Shown in pieces: positions 7,788 through 16,064 of a stretch of 43,168 bases of DNA. Position 1 is the first letter of the stretch. Each line of letters opens with the position of its first letter. This DNA comes from an uncultured beta proteobacterium (GTDB taxonomy: Bacteria; Pseudomonadota; Gammaproteobacteria; Burkholderiales; Burkholderiaceae_C), in contig CAIMZI010000007.1 of NCBI GenBank assembly GCA_903845935.1, forward strand, positions 1-43,168, written 5' to 3'. Made by a program: the position numbers and the translations under genes. Under the pieces are notes generated by a model that worked only from the letters and a program-made list of their open reading frames with translations, was not told the origin of the DNA and ran no database searches.

Positions 7788-9410
7788 TCAGGTCGGCTCG
7801 AGGTGGGGCAGATAGCTACGCCGCATTTCAACCGCGTCGTTTTGCGAAACCGTCAACTCGCCTGTCTTGAGTCGGAACAGCCGCATCGAATTACCGACCT
7901 CCTTGACTTGGCTACTCAGCGACTGTGCCGTTGCAGCGAGCTCTTCCACCATGGCCGCATTTTGTTGGGTCATGGTGTCCATCTGGGCGACTGCTTCATT
8001 GATTTGTGCGACCCCCATCGTTTGCTCTTTTGACGTGGACCTGATTTCTTCCAGCACGACTGCGACTTTGTCAACCGCACTCAATGCCACATTCATTCGC
8101 TCCAAGGCGATAGTGCTCTGGTTGTTGCCCGCGTCAATGCGTTCATTGGACGTGGTAATCAATTGCTTGATTTCTCTGGCCGCCGATGTAGTGCGCTGTG
8201 CCAATGCACGCACTTCGGTTGCCACCACCACAAACCCGCGCCCCTGGTCTCCGGCTCTGGCGGCTTCCACCGCTGCGTTCAAAGCCAGGATGTTGGTTTG
8301 AAATGCTACGCCCTCAATGAGTTGAATAATTTCCGTAATTTTTTTGGAGGAGTCAGAAATCTCCTGCATGGATTTGGCTACCGAAGACACGGCTTCATTG
8401 CTGCGGTGGGTGACCTCCTTGGTGTCGTCTGCCAGAAGGTAACCGCGCTGTGCCGACTCCGCGCTTTGCTGAATTGTGCCGTGCATCTGTTCCATGGATG
8501 CGGCGGTTTCCTCCAGATTGCTGGCTTGTGATTCGGTTCTTTCTGATAAGTCCTGGTTGCCGTCGGCTATTTCCTGAACCGACATGCCCAATTGGTCCAT
8601 TTCCTGGCGAACATCACTGACCACGGTACGCAAATTCACGGACATTTGCTTGAGCGCCTGCTGCAGCTGGCCGACTTGCCCAGAGTGCCCTGTCTTTACC
8701 GTATGCGACAAATCTCCTGCTGCTAAGTGGTTGGCGTCTGACACCAGCGCTTCCAAGGGCTTCACCGTCAACGACCAGGTGGTCAGCGTGGCCACACACA
8801 CCGAAAAAATCACGCCCAGCGCAACAAACGGCAAGGACAGGCCCGTGCCCACCATGGCAATAATCAATCCACCCAGCAGAACTTGAATCCAGGCCAGTCT
8901 GGCGATCATTCCAGGCTGGAAAAGGCGCCGTGCTTGGCCTGCCATTCCCGTTCGTACCACTTCACCATGCTTCAAGCCGACGCTGCGCGTGCCCCCATTT
9001 TGTTCATTGCGCATTTGCGCGTACAACTTCTCCGCGGCCGCCACGGCTTGTAGGCTGGGAACGGTTCGAACCGATAGATAGCCTGTGATTTGCTCGCCAT
9101 CCAGCATCGGTGTTGCATTGGCCTGGACCCAATAATGATCACCATCTTTGCGCCGATTTTTGACCAAACCGGTCCAGGGCAACTTGGATTGAATGGTGGC
9201 CCACATGTCGCGAAAGGCCTCTTCCGGCATATCGGGGTGTCGCACCACATTGTGGGCTTGCCCGAGCAGTTCACCGGTGGTGTATCCGCTCACCTCGACA
9301 AAAGCACGGTTGCAGTAGGTAATGCGTCCCTTGAGGTCGGTAACCGATACGAGGGTCTGTTCGTTGGCAAAATGGTACTCACGTTGAGTGACCGGAAGGT
9401 TGCTGCGCAT
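7788..9410 (-). CDS. PAS-containing methyl-accepting chemotaxis protein (Aer-like)
   Basis: Membrane chemoreceptor of 540 residues that would signal to CheA/CheW. Order: an N-terminal PAS domain (about residues 10-125, with [16 protein letters not shown] and [18 protein letters not shown] as in Aer-type energy sensors), two close hydrophobic segments (about 167-215), a HAMP-like linker and a full MCP signalling domain. The hairpin tip region reads [27 protein letters not shown] in overlapping pieces. There is no large periplasmic domain, so the stimulus is probably sensed inside the cell. No C-terminal CheR-docking pentapeptide is seen. It lies 51 bases upstream of the NMT1-type binding protein on the same strand. 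Confidence 0.92.
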   Translation of the reverse strand: MRSNLPVTQREYHFANEQTLVSVTDLKGRITYCNRAFVEVSGYTTGELLGQAHNVVRHPDMPEEAFRDMWATIQSKLPWTGLVKNRRKDGDHYWVQANATPMLDGEQITGYLSVRTVPSLQAVAAAEKLYAQMRNEQNGGTRSVGLKHGEVVRTGMAGQARRLFQPGMIARLAWIQVLLGGLIIAMVGTGLSLPFVALGVIFSVCVATLTTWSLTVKPLEALVSDANHLAAGDLSHTVKTGHSGQVGQLQQALKQMSVNLRTVVSDVRQEMDQLGMSVQEIADGNQDLSERTESQASNLEETAASMEQMHGTIQQSAESAQRGYLLADDTKEVTHRSNEAVSSVAKSMQEISDSSKKITEIIQLIEGVAFQTNILALNAAVEAARAGDQGRGFVVVATEVRALAQRTTSAAREIKQLITTSNERIDAGNNQSTIALERMNVALSAVDKVAVVLEEIRSTSKEQTMGVAQINEAVAQMDTMTQQNAAMVEELAATAQSLSSQVKEVGNSMRLFRLKTGELTVSQNDAVEMRRSYLPHLEPT

Positions 9411-9539
9411 GTGTATCCCTTATTTTTGTGTATGGTTGATCAGACTTCATCGGGCCATTATTTGATGCCGCTGAAGGGCTCAAAAACGCTGATCTGACAC
9501 GCGTCAATTTTGTGAATCAACTCAATATTAACAAACAAA

Positions 9540-9588
9540 GCTACAATTTCACAACTCAACTGGCTTTATTTAGTGCCAAGGGAAGACC
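9540..9588 (+). promoter_or_regulatory. Possible promoter of the HTH-receiver gene
   Basis: The 178-base divergent gap before this gene is clearly more AT-rich than its surroundings. TACAAT at 9542-9547 matches a -10 element well and would give a leader of about 35 bases, but no good -35 hexamer is visible at the right distance. AAGGGAAG at about 9578-9585 is a good ribosome site for the ATG at 9589. Confidence 0.3.
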
Positions 9589-10188
9589 ATGAAAAAGATT
9601 CCGGACAAGCCCTATTTTTCGGCCAGCGAAGTGGCAGCCCTGCTACTTGTGAGCACCAACAGTGTTCGCGTGTGGTCCAACAAAGGCATGCTGAAAACCG
9701 AGTTGACCTTGGGTGGACATCGTCGCTTTCCTCGAAGCGAGATCGAGCGCTTGGTGGATGAGCGGCAAACGCGATCCAACCGGGAAAAGCCAGACGTCTC
9801 GCGGATTCTGATCATCGATGACGACGAGGTGTTCACAGAGATTCTGACGCTGGGCCTTGAACAGGCCATGCCCGAGGCCTTGGTTATGGTTGCTGCAGAT
9901 GGATTTAGCGGTGGGATGTTGGCAAGGGGAAAGACGCCGGAACTCGTCTTGCTGGATTTGCGCATGCCTGGCCTCGATGGTTTTCAGGTCTGCAAAATGC
10001 TGAAGGCGGATGCCGCCACTTGTCACATTCGAATCATCGCGATATCGGGTGATTACAGCGAAGAGCTTGGGCAACGCGTTCGCGCTGTGGGCGCTGAAGG
10101 ACTCTTGCTGAAGCCCGTGCATATGCCCACCCTGCTAGAGGCTATCCGCGGTTCCTTTTGGCTTGAAAATGCCACGGCAGAGAGTTAA
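9589..10188 (+). CDS. Response regulator with N-terminal MerR/excisionase-like HTH
   Basis: Cytoplasmic protein of 199 residues. Residues 8-57 are a MerR/BldC-type winged HTH: YFSASEVAALLLVSTNSVRVW, then LGGHRRFPRSEIERL. Residues about 72-185 are a CheY-like receiver with acidic cluster IIDDDE (76-80), phospho-acceptor Asp123 in LVLLDLRMPG, and the conserved Lys in LLLKPV. The order, DNA-binding domain before the receiver, is opposite to OmpR/NarL-type regulators. The ATG has a strong ribosome site. No cognate kinase is adjacent except a decayed Hpt domain just downstream on the other strand. Targets are unknown; the divergent chemoreceptor gene is a possible one. Confidence 0.88.
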   Translation: MKKIPDKPYFSASEVAALLLVSTNSVRVWSNKGMLKTELTLGGHRRFPRSEIERLVDERQTRSNREKPDVSRILIIDDDEVFTEILTLGLEQAMPEALVMVAADGFSGGMLARGKTPELVLLDLRMPGLDGFQVCKMLKADAATCHIRIIAISGDYSEELGQRVRAVGAEGLLLKPVHMPTLLEAIRGSFWLENATAES

Positions 10189-10237
10189 AGGCTTTGGCTT
10201 GGGGCTCACGCTGTGAACAGTGGTTCAGTCTGATGGT

Positions 10238-10579
10238 TTAACGCTGCCTTGCCTGTATGCGCGCCTGCGCTTCGGCAAAGCCCTGAATCACCAAGGCTGC
10301 CAGTTTGAGGCAGATGCTTTCGGATTCGGCATGCTCTAAGGCCTCGCACAAGCTCCCCAGTTGCATGGCTCCGACCGCGCGCGATGAGGATTTGAGTTTG
10401 TGAGCAAGTTCGGTAATGACTGTAGCCTACTCGGCGATGGCGGCTTTGCGGATGGCTTCCACCATTGCAACCGCTGTCAGTAGGTACTTTTCCAGCAAGC
10501 GATCCTGGGTTGCCAAGTTGTCACCCACCAGGCATTGCAGCGCATTTTCATCCCACATTGCCACCAGCTCACTGAAATA
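10238..10579 (-). pseudogene. Remnant of a histidine phosphotransfer (Hpt) domain, with in-frame stop
   Basis: Reading the minus strand from about 10579 gives YFSELVAMWDENALQ, then LVGDNLATQDRLLEKYLLTA, a TAG stop at 10427-10429, and in the same frame ELAHKLKSSSRAVGAMQLG and SLCEALEHAE, ending at TAA 10238-10240. The AHKLKSSSRAVGA segment is the hallmark of an Hpt domain; the phospho-accepting His codon is 10400-10402. The fragment resembles the C-terminus of a larger hybrid protein whose 5' part is missing. Both the stop and the lost N-terminal part argue for a non-functional remnant. A change of CAG to TAG would explain the stop (inference). Confidence 0.75.
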
Positions 10580-10760
10580 TGCGACGCACTTCAAACGCTA
10601 CGCCCAGGCCGGTATGGTCTTGGTGAACCTGCCAACGGCCGGCGTGGATTACCATGTTCCCTTTGGCGGTCGCAAGGGCAGCAGCTATGGCCCGCGCGAA
10701 CAGGGTAGCTACGCCAAGGAGTTCTACACCACGGTAAAGACGGCCTATTCACTCGCCTGA
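10560..10760 (+). pseudogene. 3' fragment of an aldehyde dehydrogenase gene
   Basis: The plus strand encodes SLKYATHFKRYAQAGMV, then NLPTAGVDYHVPFGGRKGSS and YGPREQGSYAKEFYTTVKTA, ending at TGA 10758-10760. This is the C-terminal end of aldehyde dehydrogenases of the alpha-ketoglutarate semialdehyde dehydrogenase type (about 480 residues when whole). Only about 65 residues remain; catalytic Cys and Glu regions are absent and upstream sequence is the Hpt remnant on the other strand. It is therefore the leftover of a deletion or rearrangement with its breakpoint near 10560-10580. Confidence 0.85.
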
Positions 10761-10806
10761 TCCAACCGCTTCCTATGAATAACTGCCTGAAGCCATAGGC
10801 CAGACC

Positions 10807-12036
10807 CTAAGCGGCGCTCAGCAGGTCTAGCAGGCTGCGGGCGATGACCTTGGTGGCGCGACGCAGGTCGTTGAGGTCCAGATTTTCATCGGCGCGCTTG
10901 GCGTTGGATTCGAGCACCGTGCGCGGACCGGCACCGTAAATCACGCCGGGAATGCCGGCCTCGCAGAAGATGCGCACATCGGTGTAAAGCGGTGTTCCCA
11001 GGGCGGGAATGGCCTCGCCAAACACATCGCTGGCGTGCTTTTGCAGGGCATCTACCAGCGGCTTGTTGCCAGGCAGGGGCTTGAGGGCATTGGCCAGCAG
11101 GATGCGCTTGATGTCCACGCTAACGCCCGGGGTCTGGGCAGCGGCCTCCGTGATGACCTGGCGGATATTGGCTTCCACTTCTGCCGGGTTCTCTTCCGGA
11201 ATCATGCGGCGATCCAGCTTGAGCGTGACACGCCCCGGCACCACATTGGTATTGGTGCCGCCTTCAATCATGCCGACGTTCAGATACGGGTGGGTGATGC
11301 CCTCTACCTTCGACGTGACCTGTTGGTACAGCCTGTTCTGCGCATACAGCGCGGTGAGAATTTTGGTCGCAGCCTGCAGCGCGTCGATGCCCGAAGCTGG
11401 AATGGCCGCATGCGCCATCTTGCCGTGCACCGTGACCTCCATCTGCAGGCAACCGTTGTGTGCAGTGATCACCTGGTAGCTAAAACCGGCGGCAATCATC
11501 AGGTCGGGCTGGGTGAGTTTGTTTTGCAAGAGCCAGGCCGGGCCGACCTCGCCGCCAAATTCTTCGTCGTAGGTGAACAGCAGTTCCACATTGCCATTGA
11601 GCTTGGCGTCCAGAGACTCCAGCGCGCGCACGGCAAAGGCGTAGGTAGAGAAGTCGCACTTGCTCACCGCTGCAGCGCGGCCGTAGATTTTGCCTTTGTC
11701 GATTTCGCCGCCGTAAGGCTTGTGAGTCCAGCCTTCTCCCGGAGGCACGACATCGCCATGGGCATTCAGCGCGATGGTGCGGCCCTCTCCATACTTGCGA
11801 CGCACGATGAGGTTGGTGATGGTTTGCAGGCCCGCGGCCTTGACTAGGTCTGCGGGTACCGCATGGCGCTCGGTTTGCAGGCCCATCGCGTCGAGCAGGT
11901 CGGCGGCGCGCTCGGCATGCGGCGCGTTGTTGCCGGGCGGGGTGTCGGTGGGAACCTGGATCAGTTGTTGCAGAAACACCACCTGTTCGTCAAAGTGGGC
12001 GTCGATCCAGGCGTCTAGTTGTGCGTAGGAGTTCAT
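10807..12036 (-). CDS. M20-family metallohydrolase (ArgE/DapE-like deacylase)
   Basis: Zinc-dependent amidohydrolase of 409 residues, the usual family size. Metal-site motifs: ALNAHGDVVPPG (His93, Asp95), TYDEEFGGE (Glu158-Glu159), and a lid-domain region with VTVHGKMAHAAIPASGIDA. The position usually read as GRGxxDMKGG is here GRAAAVSKCDF. The start at 12036 (MNSYAQLDAWIDAHFDEQ) is preferred; the frame stays open upstream but there overlaps the allC 3' end. It lies 46 bases after uraD-allC on the same strand and is probably the last gene of the gntR-puuE operon. The exact substrate is not readable; a carbamoyl or ureido compound late in purine breakdown is an inference, acetylornithine- or dipeptide-like substrates are alternatives. 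Confidence 0.82.
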   Translation of the reverse strand: MNSYAQLDAWIDAHFDEQVVFLQQLIQVPTDTPPGNNAPHAERAADLLDAMGLQTERHAVPADLVKAAGLQTITNLIVRRKYGEGRTIALNAHGDVVPPGEGWTHKPYGGEIDKGKIYGRAAAVSKCDFSTYAFAVRALESLDAKLNGNVELLFTYDEEFGGEVGPAWLLQNKLTQPDLMIAAGFSYQVITAHNGCLQMEVTVHGKMAHAAIPASGIDALQAATKILTALYAQNRLYQQVTSKVEGITHPYLNVGMIEGGTNTNVVPGRVTLKLDRRMIPEENPAEVEANIRQVITEAAAQTPGVSVDIKRILLANALKPLPGNKPLVDALQKHASDVFGEAIPALGTPLYTDVRIFCEAGIPGVIYGAGPRTVLESNAKRADENLDLNDLRRATKVIARSLLDLLSAA

Positions 12037-12082
12037 GGTGTTTTGTGTGTTGAAAAGTTTTTCTTGCCCAGCGCTGGCGCCG

Positions 12083-13885
12083 CTAGTTCCCAGCGCCGGA
12101 GCTGCCGTGGTCCAGTTCTGTCGCCAACCGTTCAAGCAGATGATCAAACGCTTCCACCGCCAATTGCATGTCGTCGCTGGTGGTGGACTCCAGCGGGTTG
12201 TGGCTGATACCCGCGTTCTGGCCGCGCACAAACAACATGGCTTGGGGCAGCAGTTCGTGCAGCTTCATGGCGTCGTGTCCCGCCCCGCTGGGCATGCGAT
12301 ACAGCGGCAGGCCCAGCGCCTCCACGGCGGCTTCCCAGCGCTGTTGCCAGGCGGGTGCACTGGGTGCGGCGCTGGCGCGCAGGGTTTCGGTCAAGTGGAG
12401 CTGCAGACCGCGAACCTCGGCTATTGCTTGGGCCCTGGCCAGCACATCGGCAGCCAGGGCATCGCGTTGCGTATCGGTGGGCGCGCGCATATCCAGTGAA
12501 AACTGGCAGCGCCCCGGAACCACATTGATGGAACCGTTGGGCACATTCAGAATGCCCACGGTGGCGACCGAATCGCCATCGGCGGCGGCACGCTGCTCCA
12601 CGTACAGCATCAGTTCGGCTACACCCACGGCGGCGTCACTGCGCATGGACATGGGCGTGGTGCCGGCATGGCAGGACACTCCGACCATCTCGCCGCTATA
12701 ACGCGCGCTGGCGTTGATGGAGGTGACGATGCCAAGGGGCAGATGGAGTTCGTTCAGTACCGGCCCCTGCTCGATATGCACCTCGACAAAGCCCAGGTAG
12801 TCGCTGGCGTTGCGCTTCAAGGCAGGAATGCCTTCAACGCGCAGCCCGGCTTGCTGCATGGCTTCGCGCATGCTGATGCCATCGGCATCGACCTGCTCCA
12901 GCCACTCCGATTTGAAGTCACCTGTGAGCGCGCCCGAACCCAGAAAAGTGGCCTTGAAGCGTTGGCCCTCCTCTTCGGCAAAGGCAATGAGCTCGATACC
13001 AAAGGGCAAGCGCTTGTTCTGCTCTTTGAGTTGTTCAACGCAGGCCAGCGGCACGTAGATGCCCAGACGCCCGTCGTACTTGCCACCATTGCGCACGGTA
13101 TCAAAATGGCTGCCGGTCATCAGCCGACGCTGCTCGGTGCCGTTGCCTTCGTAGATGCCCACCACATTGCCTACGGCGTCTATCGTCACGCTGTCGCAAC
13201 CGGCATCCAGCATGTCCTGTTGGATGCGCTGGGCACAGGCGCGGTGCGCCTCGGTCAGGTAGGTGACGGTGAGCTGGCCCTGCTCGGCAAAGCCCGGGTC
13301 GCTGTATTGCGCCAGCGTCTCCTGCCAGTCCCAGACCCGATTGCCGCGTTCAATGGACGCGCCAAACTTATCATTCAAACGGATCTCGGCAATACGGTGG
13401 ACATTGCGCAAACACTCCTGCAACTCATGGTCCGGGTGGCCCAGCAGGCGGCGCTCAAGGGCGGCGATGATCTCGGCCTTTTGCATGCCCAGGCCACGCG
13501 GCCCGCGCACCGCCACGATAAACGGGAAACCAAATTTGGCGTTGTAGGCAGCGTTGAGTCGCTGGATTTTTTCAAACTCGGCCGGCGTGCATTGCGTCAG
13601 CCCCGCCTTGCTTTGCTCGTTGGTTGATTCGGCCGTCAGGCTTTTGTCCACCATGGCCTTGCCAGCCAGTTCCGGGTGGGCGCGCAACAGCGCCAGTTGC
13701 GCATCCATATTCGCGGCCGTCACGATCTGCGCCATCCGGTGCTTGAGCTGGGCCAGAGAATGCAATGGGCGCTGTTGCAAGGCGGTCCGCGCAATCCAGG
13801 GCGTGTGTTCGTACAGCCCGCCTAGCATTGTGCAGGCCTCATCCAGCGAGGCGGCGTTGAGTTGCTCCAGTGTCAGAGTGTCCAT
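12083..13885 (-). CDS. uraD-allC: Bifunctional OHCU decarboxylase / allantoate amidohydrolase
   Basis: A 600-residue fusion. Residues 1 to about 172 are UraD, which converts 2-oxo-4-hydroxy-4-carboxy-5-ureidoimidazoline to (S)-allantoin: AHPELAGK contains the catalytic His70, and FGFPFIVAVRG (118-128) is a family signature. From about residue 180 the protein is an M20-family allantoate amidohydrolase, which releases ammonia and ureidoglycine: GSHFDTVRNGGKYDGRLG (His260, Asp271), AFAEEEGQRF (Glu304-306), CHAGTTPMSMRSDA, GAGHDAM, and the terminal metal ligand in ISHNPLEST. The two activities flank the PuuE step in the pathway. The start is 8 bases after the puuE stop. Such fusions are known in Burkholderiales; no sign of frameshift at the joint. 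Confidence 0.93.
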   Translation of the reverse strand: MDTLTLEQLNAASLDEACTMLGGLYEHTPWIARTALQQRPLHSLAQLKHRMAQIVTAANMDAQLALLRAHPELAGKAMVDKSLTAESTNEQSKAGLTQCTPAEFEKIQRLNAAYNAKFGFPFIVAVRGPRGLGMQKAEIIAALERRLLGHPDHELQECLRNVHRIAEIRLNDKFGASIERGNRVWDWQETLAQYSDPGFAEQGQLTVTYLTEAHRACAQRIQQDMLDAGCDSVTIDAVGNVVGIYEGNGTEQRRLMTGSHFDTVRNGGKYDGRLGIYVPLACVEQLKEQNKRLPFGIELIAFAEEEGQRFKATFLGSGALTGDFKSEWLEQVDADGISMREAMQQAGLRVEGIPALKRNASDYLGFVEVHIEQGPVLNELHLPLGIVTSINASARYSGEMVGVSCHAGTTPMSMRSDAAVGVAELMLYVEQRAAADGDSVATVGILNVPNGSINVVPGRCQFSLDMRAPTDTQRDALAADVLARAQAIAEVRGLQLHLTETLRASAAPSAPAWQQRWEAAVEALGLPLYRMPSGAGHDAMKLHELLPQAMLFVRGQNAGISHNPLESTTSDDMQLAVEAFDHLLERLATELDHGSSGAGN

Positions 13886-13893
13886 GTCAGTGC

Positions 13894-14844
13894 TTACTCG
13901 CTAAAGGGATGCGTGGTCTTCCAGTGCCGCGCAATGTCCAGGCGCTTGGCGACCCAGACCTTATCGTGTTGCTGGACATGGTCCAAAAAGCGCTGCAGCG
14001 CCGTGATGCGTCCGGGTCGCCCCAGCAGGCGGCAGTGCATGCCTATGCTCATCATGGAAGGCTGGTTCAAACCCGCAGGGTCGCCCTCGGCATACAGGGT
14101 GTCGAAGGTGTCCTTCAAATACTGGAAGAACGGGTCGGCATATGAATAACCCTGGGGCAGGGCAAAGCGCATATCGTTGCAGTCCAGGGTGTAGGGCACG
14201 ATGAGTTGCGGCACCACGTCTCCAGAGGTCTTCTTCACCTGCATCCAGAATGGCAGGTCTTCACCGTAGTAGTCGCTGTCGTATTCAAAGCCGCCGTAAT
14301 CTGCCACCAGGCGGCGCGTGTTGGGGCTATCGCGCCCGGTGTACCAGCCCAGGGGGCGGTTGCCGGTCAGGCGGGTGAGTGCGTCCATGCCACGCTGCAT
14401 ATGTTCGCGCTCCACTTCTTCGGGCAGGCTCTGGTAATGGATCCAGCGCCAGCCGTGGCAGGCAATTTCGTGGCCCAGTTCTACCAGCGCGCTGCAGAGC
14501 TCGGGGTGGCGTTCCAGCGCCATGCCGACACCAAACACGGTGAGCGGCAGATTGCGTTTTTCAAATTCGCGCAGGATGCGCCAGACTCCGGCACGCGAGC
14601 CGTATTCGTAAATGCCCTCCATGCTGATGTGGCGCTCGGGGTAGCTGGCCGGATTGAACATCTCGGACAAAAACTGCTCGGAGCCGGCGTCGCCGTGCAG
14701 CACGCTGTTCTCGCCGCCTTCCTCGTAGTTGAGTACAAACTGCACCGCCACGCGGGCCTGGCCCGGCCATTGCGCATGCGGTGGTTTGGGTCCGTAGCCG
14801 ACCAGGTCGCGCGGATAGGGCAGGGTGCTGTCGTAATACTTCAT
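13894..14844 (-). CDS. puuE: PuuE, cofactor-independent allantoinase (polysaccharide-deacetylase fold)
   Basis: Hydrolyses allantoin to allantoate in the cytoplasm; 316 residues, NodB-like fold. Family features seen: YPRDLVGYGPKPPHAQWPG at the N-terminus, FVLNYEEGGENSVLHGD, GMALERHPEL, HEIACHGWRWIHY, PLGWYTGRDSPNTRRL and DSDYYGEDLPFW. The ATG at 14844 is chosen because it overlaps the GntR stop as ATGA and gives the normal MKYYDSTLPYPRD start; an upstream start lies inside gntR. It is followed by uraD-allC, the genes for the steps before and after, consistent with one operon. Confidence 0.95.
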   Translation of the reverse strand: MKYYDSTLPYPRDLVGYGPKPPHAQWPGQARVAVQFVLNYEEGGENSVLHGDAGSEQFLSEMFNPASYPERHISMEGIYEYGSRAGVWRILREFEKRNLPLTVFGVGMALERHPELCSALVELGHEIACHGWRWIHYQSLPEEVEREHMQRGMDALTRLTGNRPLGWYTGRDSPNTRRLVADYGGFEYDSDYYGEDLPFWMQVKKTSGDVVPQLIVPYTLDCNDMRFALPQGYSYADPFFQYLKDTFDTLYAEGDPAGLNQPSMMSIGMHCRLLGRPGRITALQRFLDHVQQHDKVWVAKRLDIARHWKTTHPFSE

Positions 14845-15488
14845 GGTGTTACAGAGTGGTATTGGCTGAGATTCAGGGCATCTTCTACATGGCACAGATG
14901 TGCGTCTAGCAGCACGGCTGCCGCGTTTGCATCACGCGCCTTGATGGCCCGGACTATGGCTTCATGTTCTTCATGCGAATGGGCGGCTGCTGTCGAGCTT
15001 TGGTACATCAGGGTAATCAGGGCGCTGCGCGAAATCAGGTCGGACAATAACTGGGCCAGCACGTCGTTATGCATGAGCTGTGCCATGCAGACATGGAAGT
15101 CGCCCAGCAGCTCGGTGCGGCCCGGCACGTCACCCTCCTGCACGGCCAGCTTTTCTTGCGCCATATGGGTTTGCAGCGTCTTGATGTCGGACGCCTTGGC
15201 ATGCTGCACAAAGCTTCGCACCATGCCCGCTTCGAGCATGCGCCGCACCTCAAACACCTGCCGGGCTTCGTCGGCAGTCGGGGATGCGACAAAGGCGCCA
15301 CGTGCGGGTTCAATCTTGATCAGGCGGTTTTGCGAGAGCCGGTACAGTGCCTGGCGCACCAGGGTACGCGACACGCCAAACTGGTCGGCCAGCTTCTGCT
15401 CCACCAGCTTGGCACCGGGCTGCAGACGGTGCTCCACAATGGCCCGGGTGAGAGAGTCCACAATGAAACTGGTGGCGCTAGTATCCAT
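14841..15488 (-). CDS. GntR-family (FadR subfamily) transcriptional regulator of the urate genes
   Basis: DNA-binding regulator of 215 residues. The N-terminal winged HTH contains GAKLVEQKLADQFGVSRTLV and RQALYRLSQNRLIKIEPARG; an FCD-type ligand domain follows (EVRRMLEAGMVRSFV, FHVCMAQLMHN, HEEHEAIVRAIKARD). The ATG at 15488 gives MDTSATSFIVDSLTRAI; the frame is open further upstream, across the uraH promoter, which is not credible. It is first in an operon with puuE, uraD-allC and the M20 gene, and divergent from uraH. A 16-base palindrome in the 78-base gap is its likely operator, so it probably regulates itself, uraH and, through a second site, puuD. The effector is probably a purine breakdown product (inference). 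Confidence 0.9.
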   Translation of the reverse strand: MDTSATSFIVDSLTRAIVEHRLQPGAKLVEQKLADQFGVSRTLVRQALYRLSQNRLIKIEPARGAFVASPTADEARQVFEVRRMLEAGMVRSFVQHAKASDIKTLQTHMAQEKLAVQEGDVPGRTELLGDFHVCMAQLMHNDVLAQLLSDLISRSALITLMYQSSTAAAHSHEEHEAIVRAIKARDANAAAVLLDAHLCHVEDALNLSQYHSVTP

Positions 15489-15513
15489 GCCCGAATGATA
15501 GCGGCAAGCGCCA

Positions 15514-15529
15514 AAAGTGTATACACTTT
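15514..15529. promoter_or_regulatory. Palindromic operator, probable GntR binding site (gntR/uraH)
   Basis: AAAGTGTATACACTTT is a perfect 16-base palindrome lying between the divergent gntR (start 15488) and uraH (start 15567). The central TGTATACA resembles sites bound by GntR-family dimers and overlaps possible -10 sequences on both strands, so binding would block both promoters. A second copy of AAA-N-TGTATACA-N-TTT lies in front of puuD. Confidence 0.72.
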
Positions 15530-15566
15530 GCATCCACTTCATAGACCCCGCAACAAGGAGTTTTCC

Positions 15567-15920
15567 ATGGGCCTGAGTACACATGTGCTGGACACCATGC
15601 ACGGCACACCAGCGGCCGGCATGCAGGTGGCCCTCTACACGACCGAGGGCCAGCAGGCCACCCTGGTTAAAAGCTTTACCTTGAATGCCGATGGTCGCAA
15701 TCCGGGTGGCCTGCTGTATGACAACGACAGTCTCAAGGTCGGCACCTACCGCCTGGTGTTTGACGTGGCCGGCTACTTCAGGGGTTGCGGCGTGTCCCTG
15801 CCCGAACCCAATTTTCTGAACCAGGTCAGCCTGGATTTTGGCGTGGCCCATACCGACCAGCATTACCATGTTCCCCTGCTGGTCAGCCCCTGGAGCTACT
15901 CCACGTACAGAGGATCCTGA
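15567..15920 (+). CDS. uraH: UraH, 5-hydroxyisourate hydrolase
   Basis: Transthyretin-related enzyme that hydrolyses 5-hydroxyisourate, the product of urate oxidation, to OHCU. It has 117 residues, the normal size. Hallmarks: LSTHVLDT at residues 3-10 (active-site His6), NADGR near the middle, a conserved HYHVPLLVSPWSYSTYRGS end with the terminal YRGS tetrapeptide. AAGGAG at 15555-15560 is a strong ribosome site for the ATG at 15567. It has no signal peptide, so it acts in the cytoplasm. It is divergent from gntR-puuE-uraD/allC across the shared operator, which fits co-regulation with the enzymes for the next steps. Confidence 0.96.
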   Translation: MGLSTHVLDTMHGTPAAGMQVALYTTEGQQATLVKSFTLNADGRNPGGLLYDNDSLKVGTYRLVFDVAGYFRGCGVSLPEPNFLNQVSLDFGVAHTDQHYHVPLLVSPWSYSTYRGS

Positions 15921-16064
15921 GCAAGTGCTTGCACCATTGCACACAACACTGCAGGCTGCCGGGGCAGTGCGGTGGATGGTTCCGGTAGGTAAAAGGAGGA
16001 GGGCGCAGCCCGGGGGACAGCGACGGAACTGTCTACCCCACTGACAGCGGCGTACACATCCTGC

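Noticed and set aside
10416..10760. Intact 114-residue plus-strand protein
   Set aside because: Only its last 65 or so residues resemble anything (aldehyde dehydrogenase tail); the first part is the antisense of the Hpt remnant.
10772..10799. CCTATG/CATAGG inverted repeat after the aldehyde dehydrogenase fragment
   Set aside because: Six AT-containing pairs with a 16-base loop and no T run; not a convincing terminator.
12668..13627. Plus-strand open frame opposite uraD-allC
   Set aside because: Antisense shadow; the minus strand carries clear catalytic motifs throughout.
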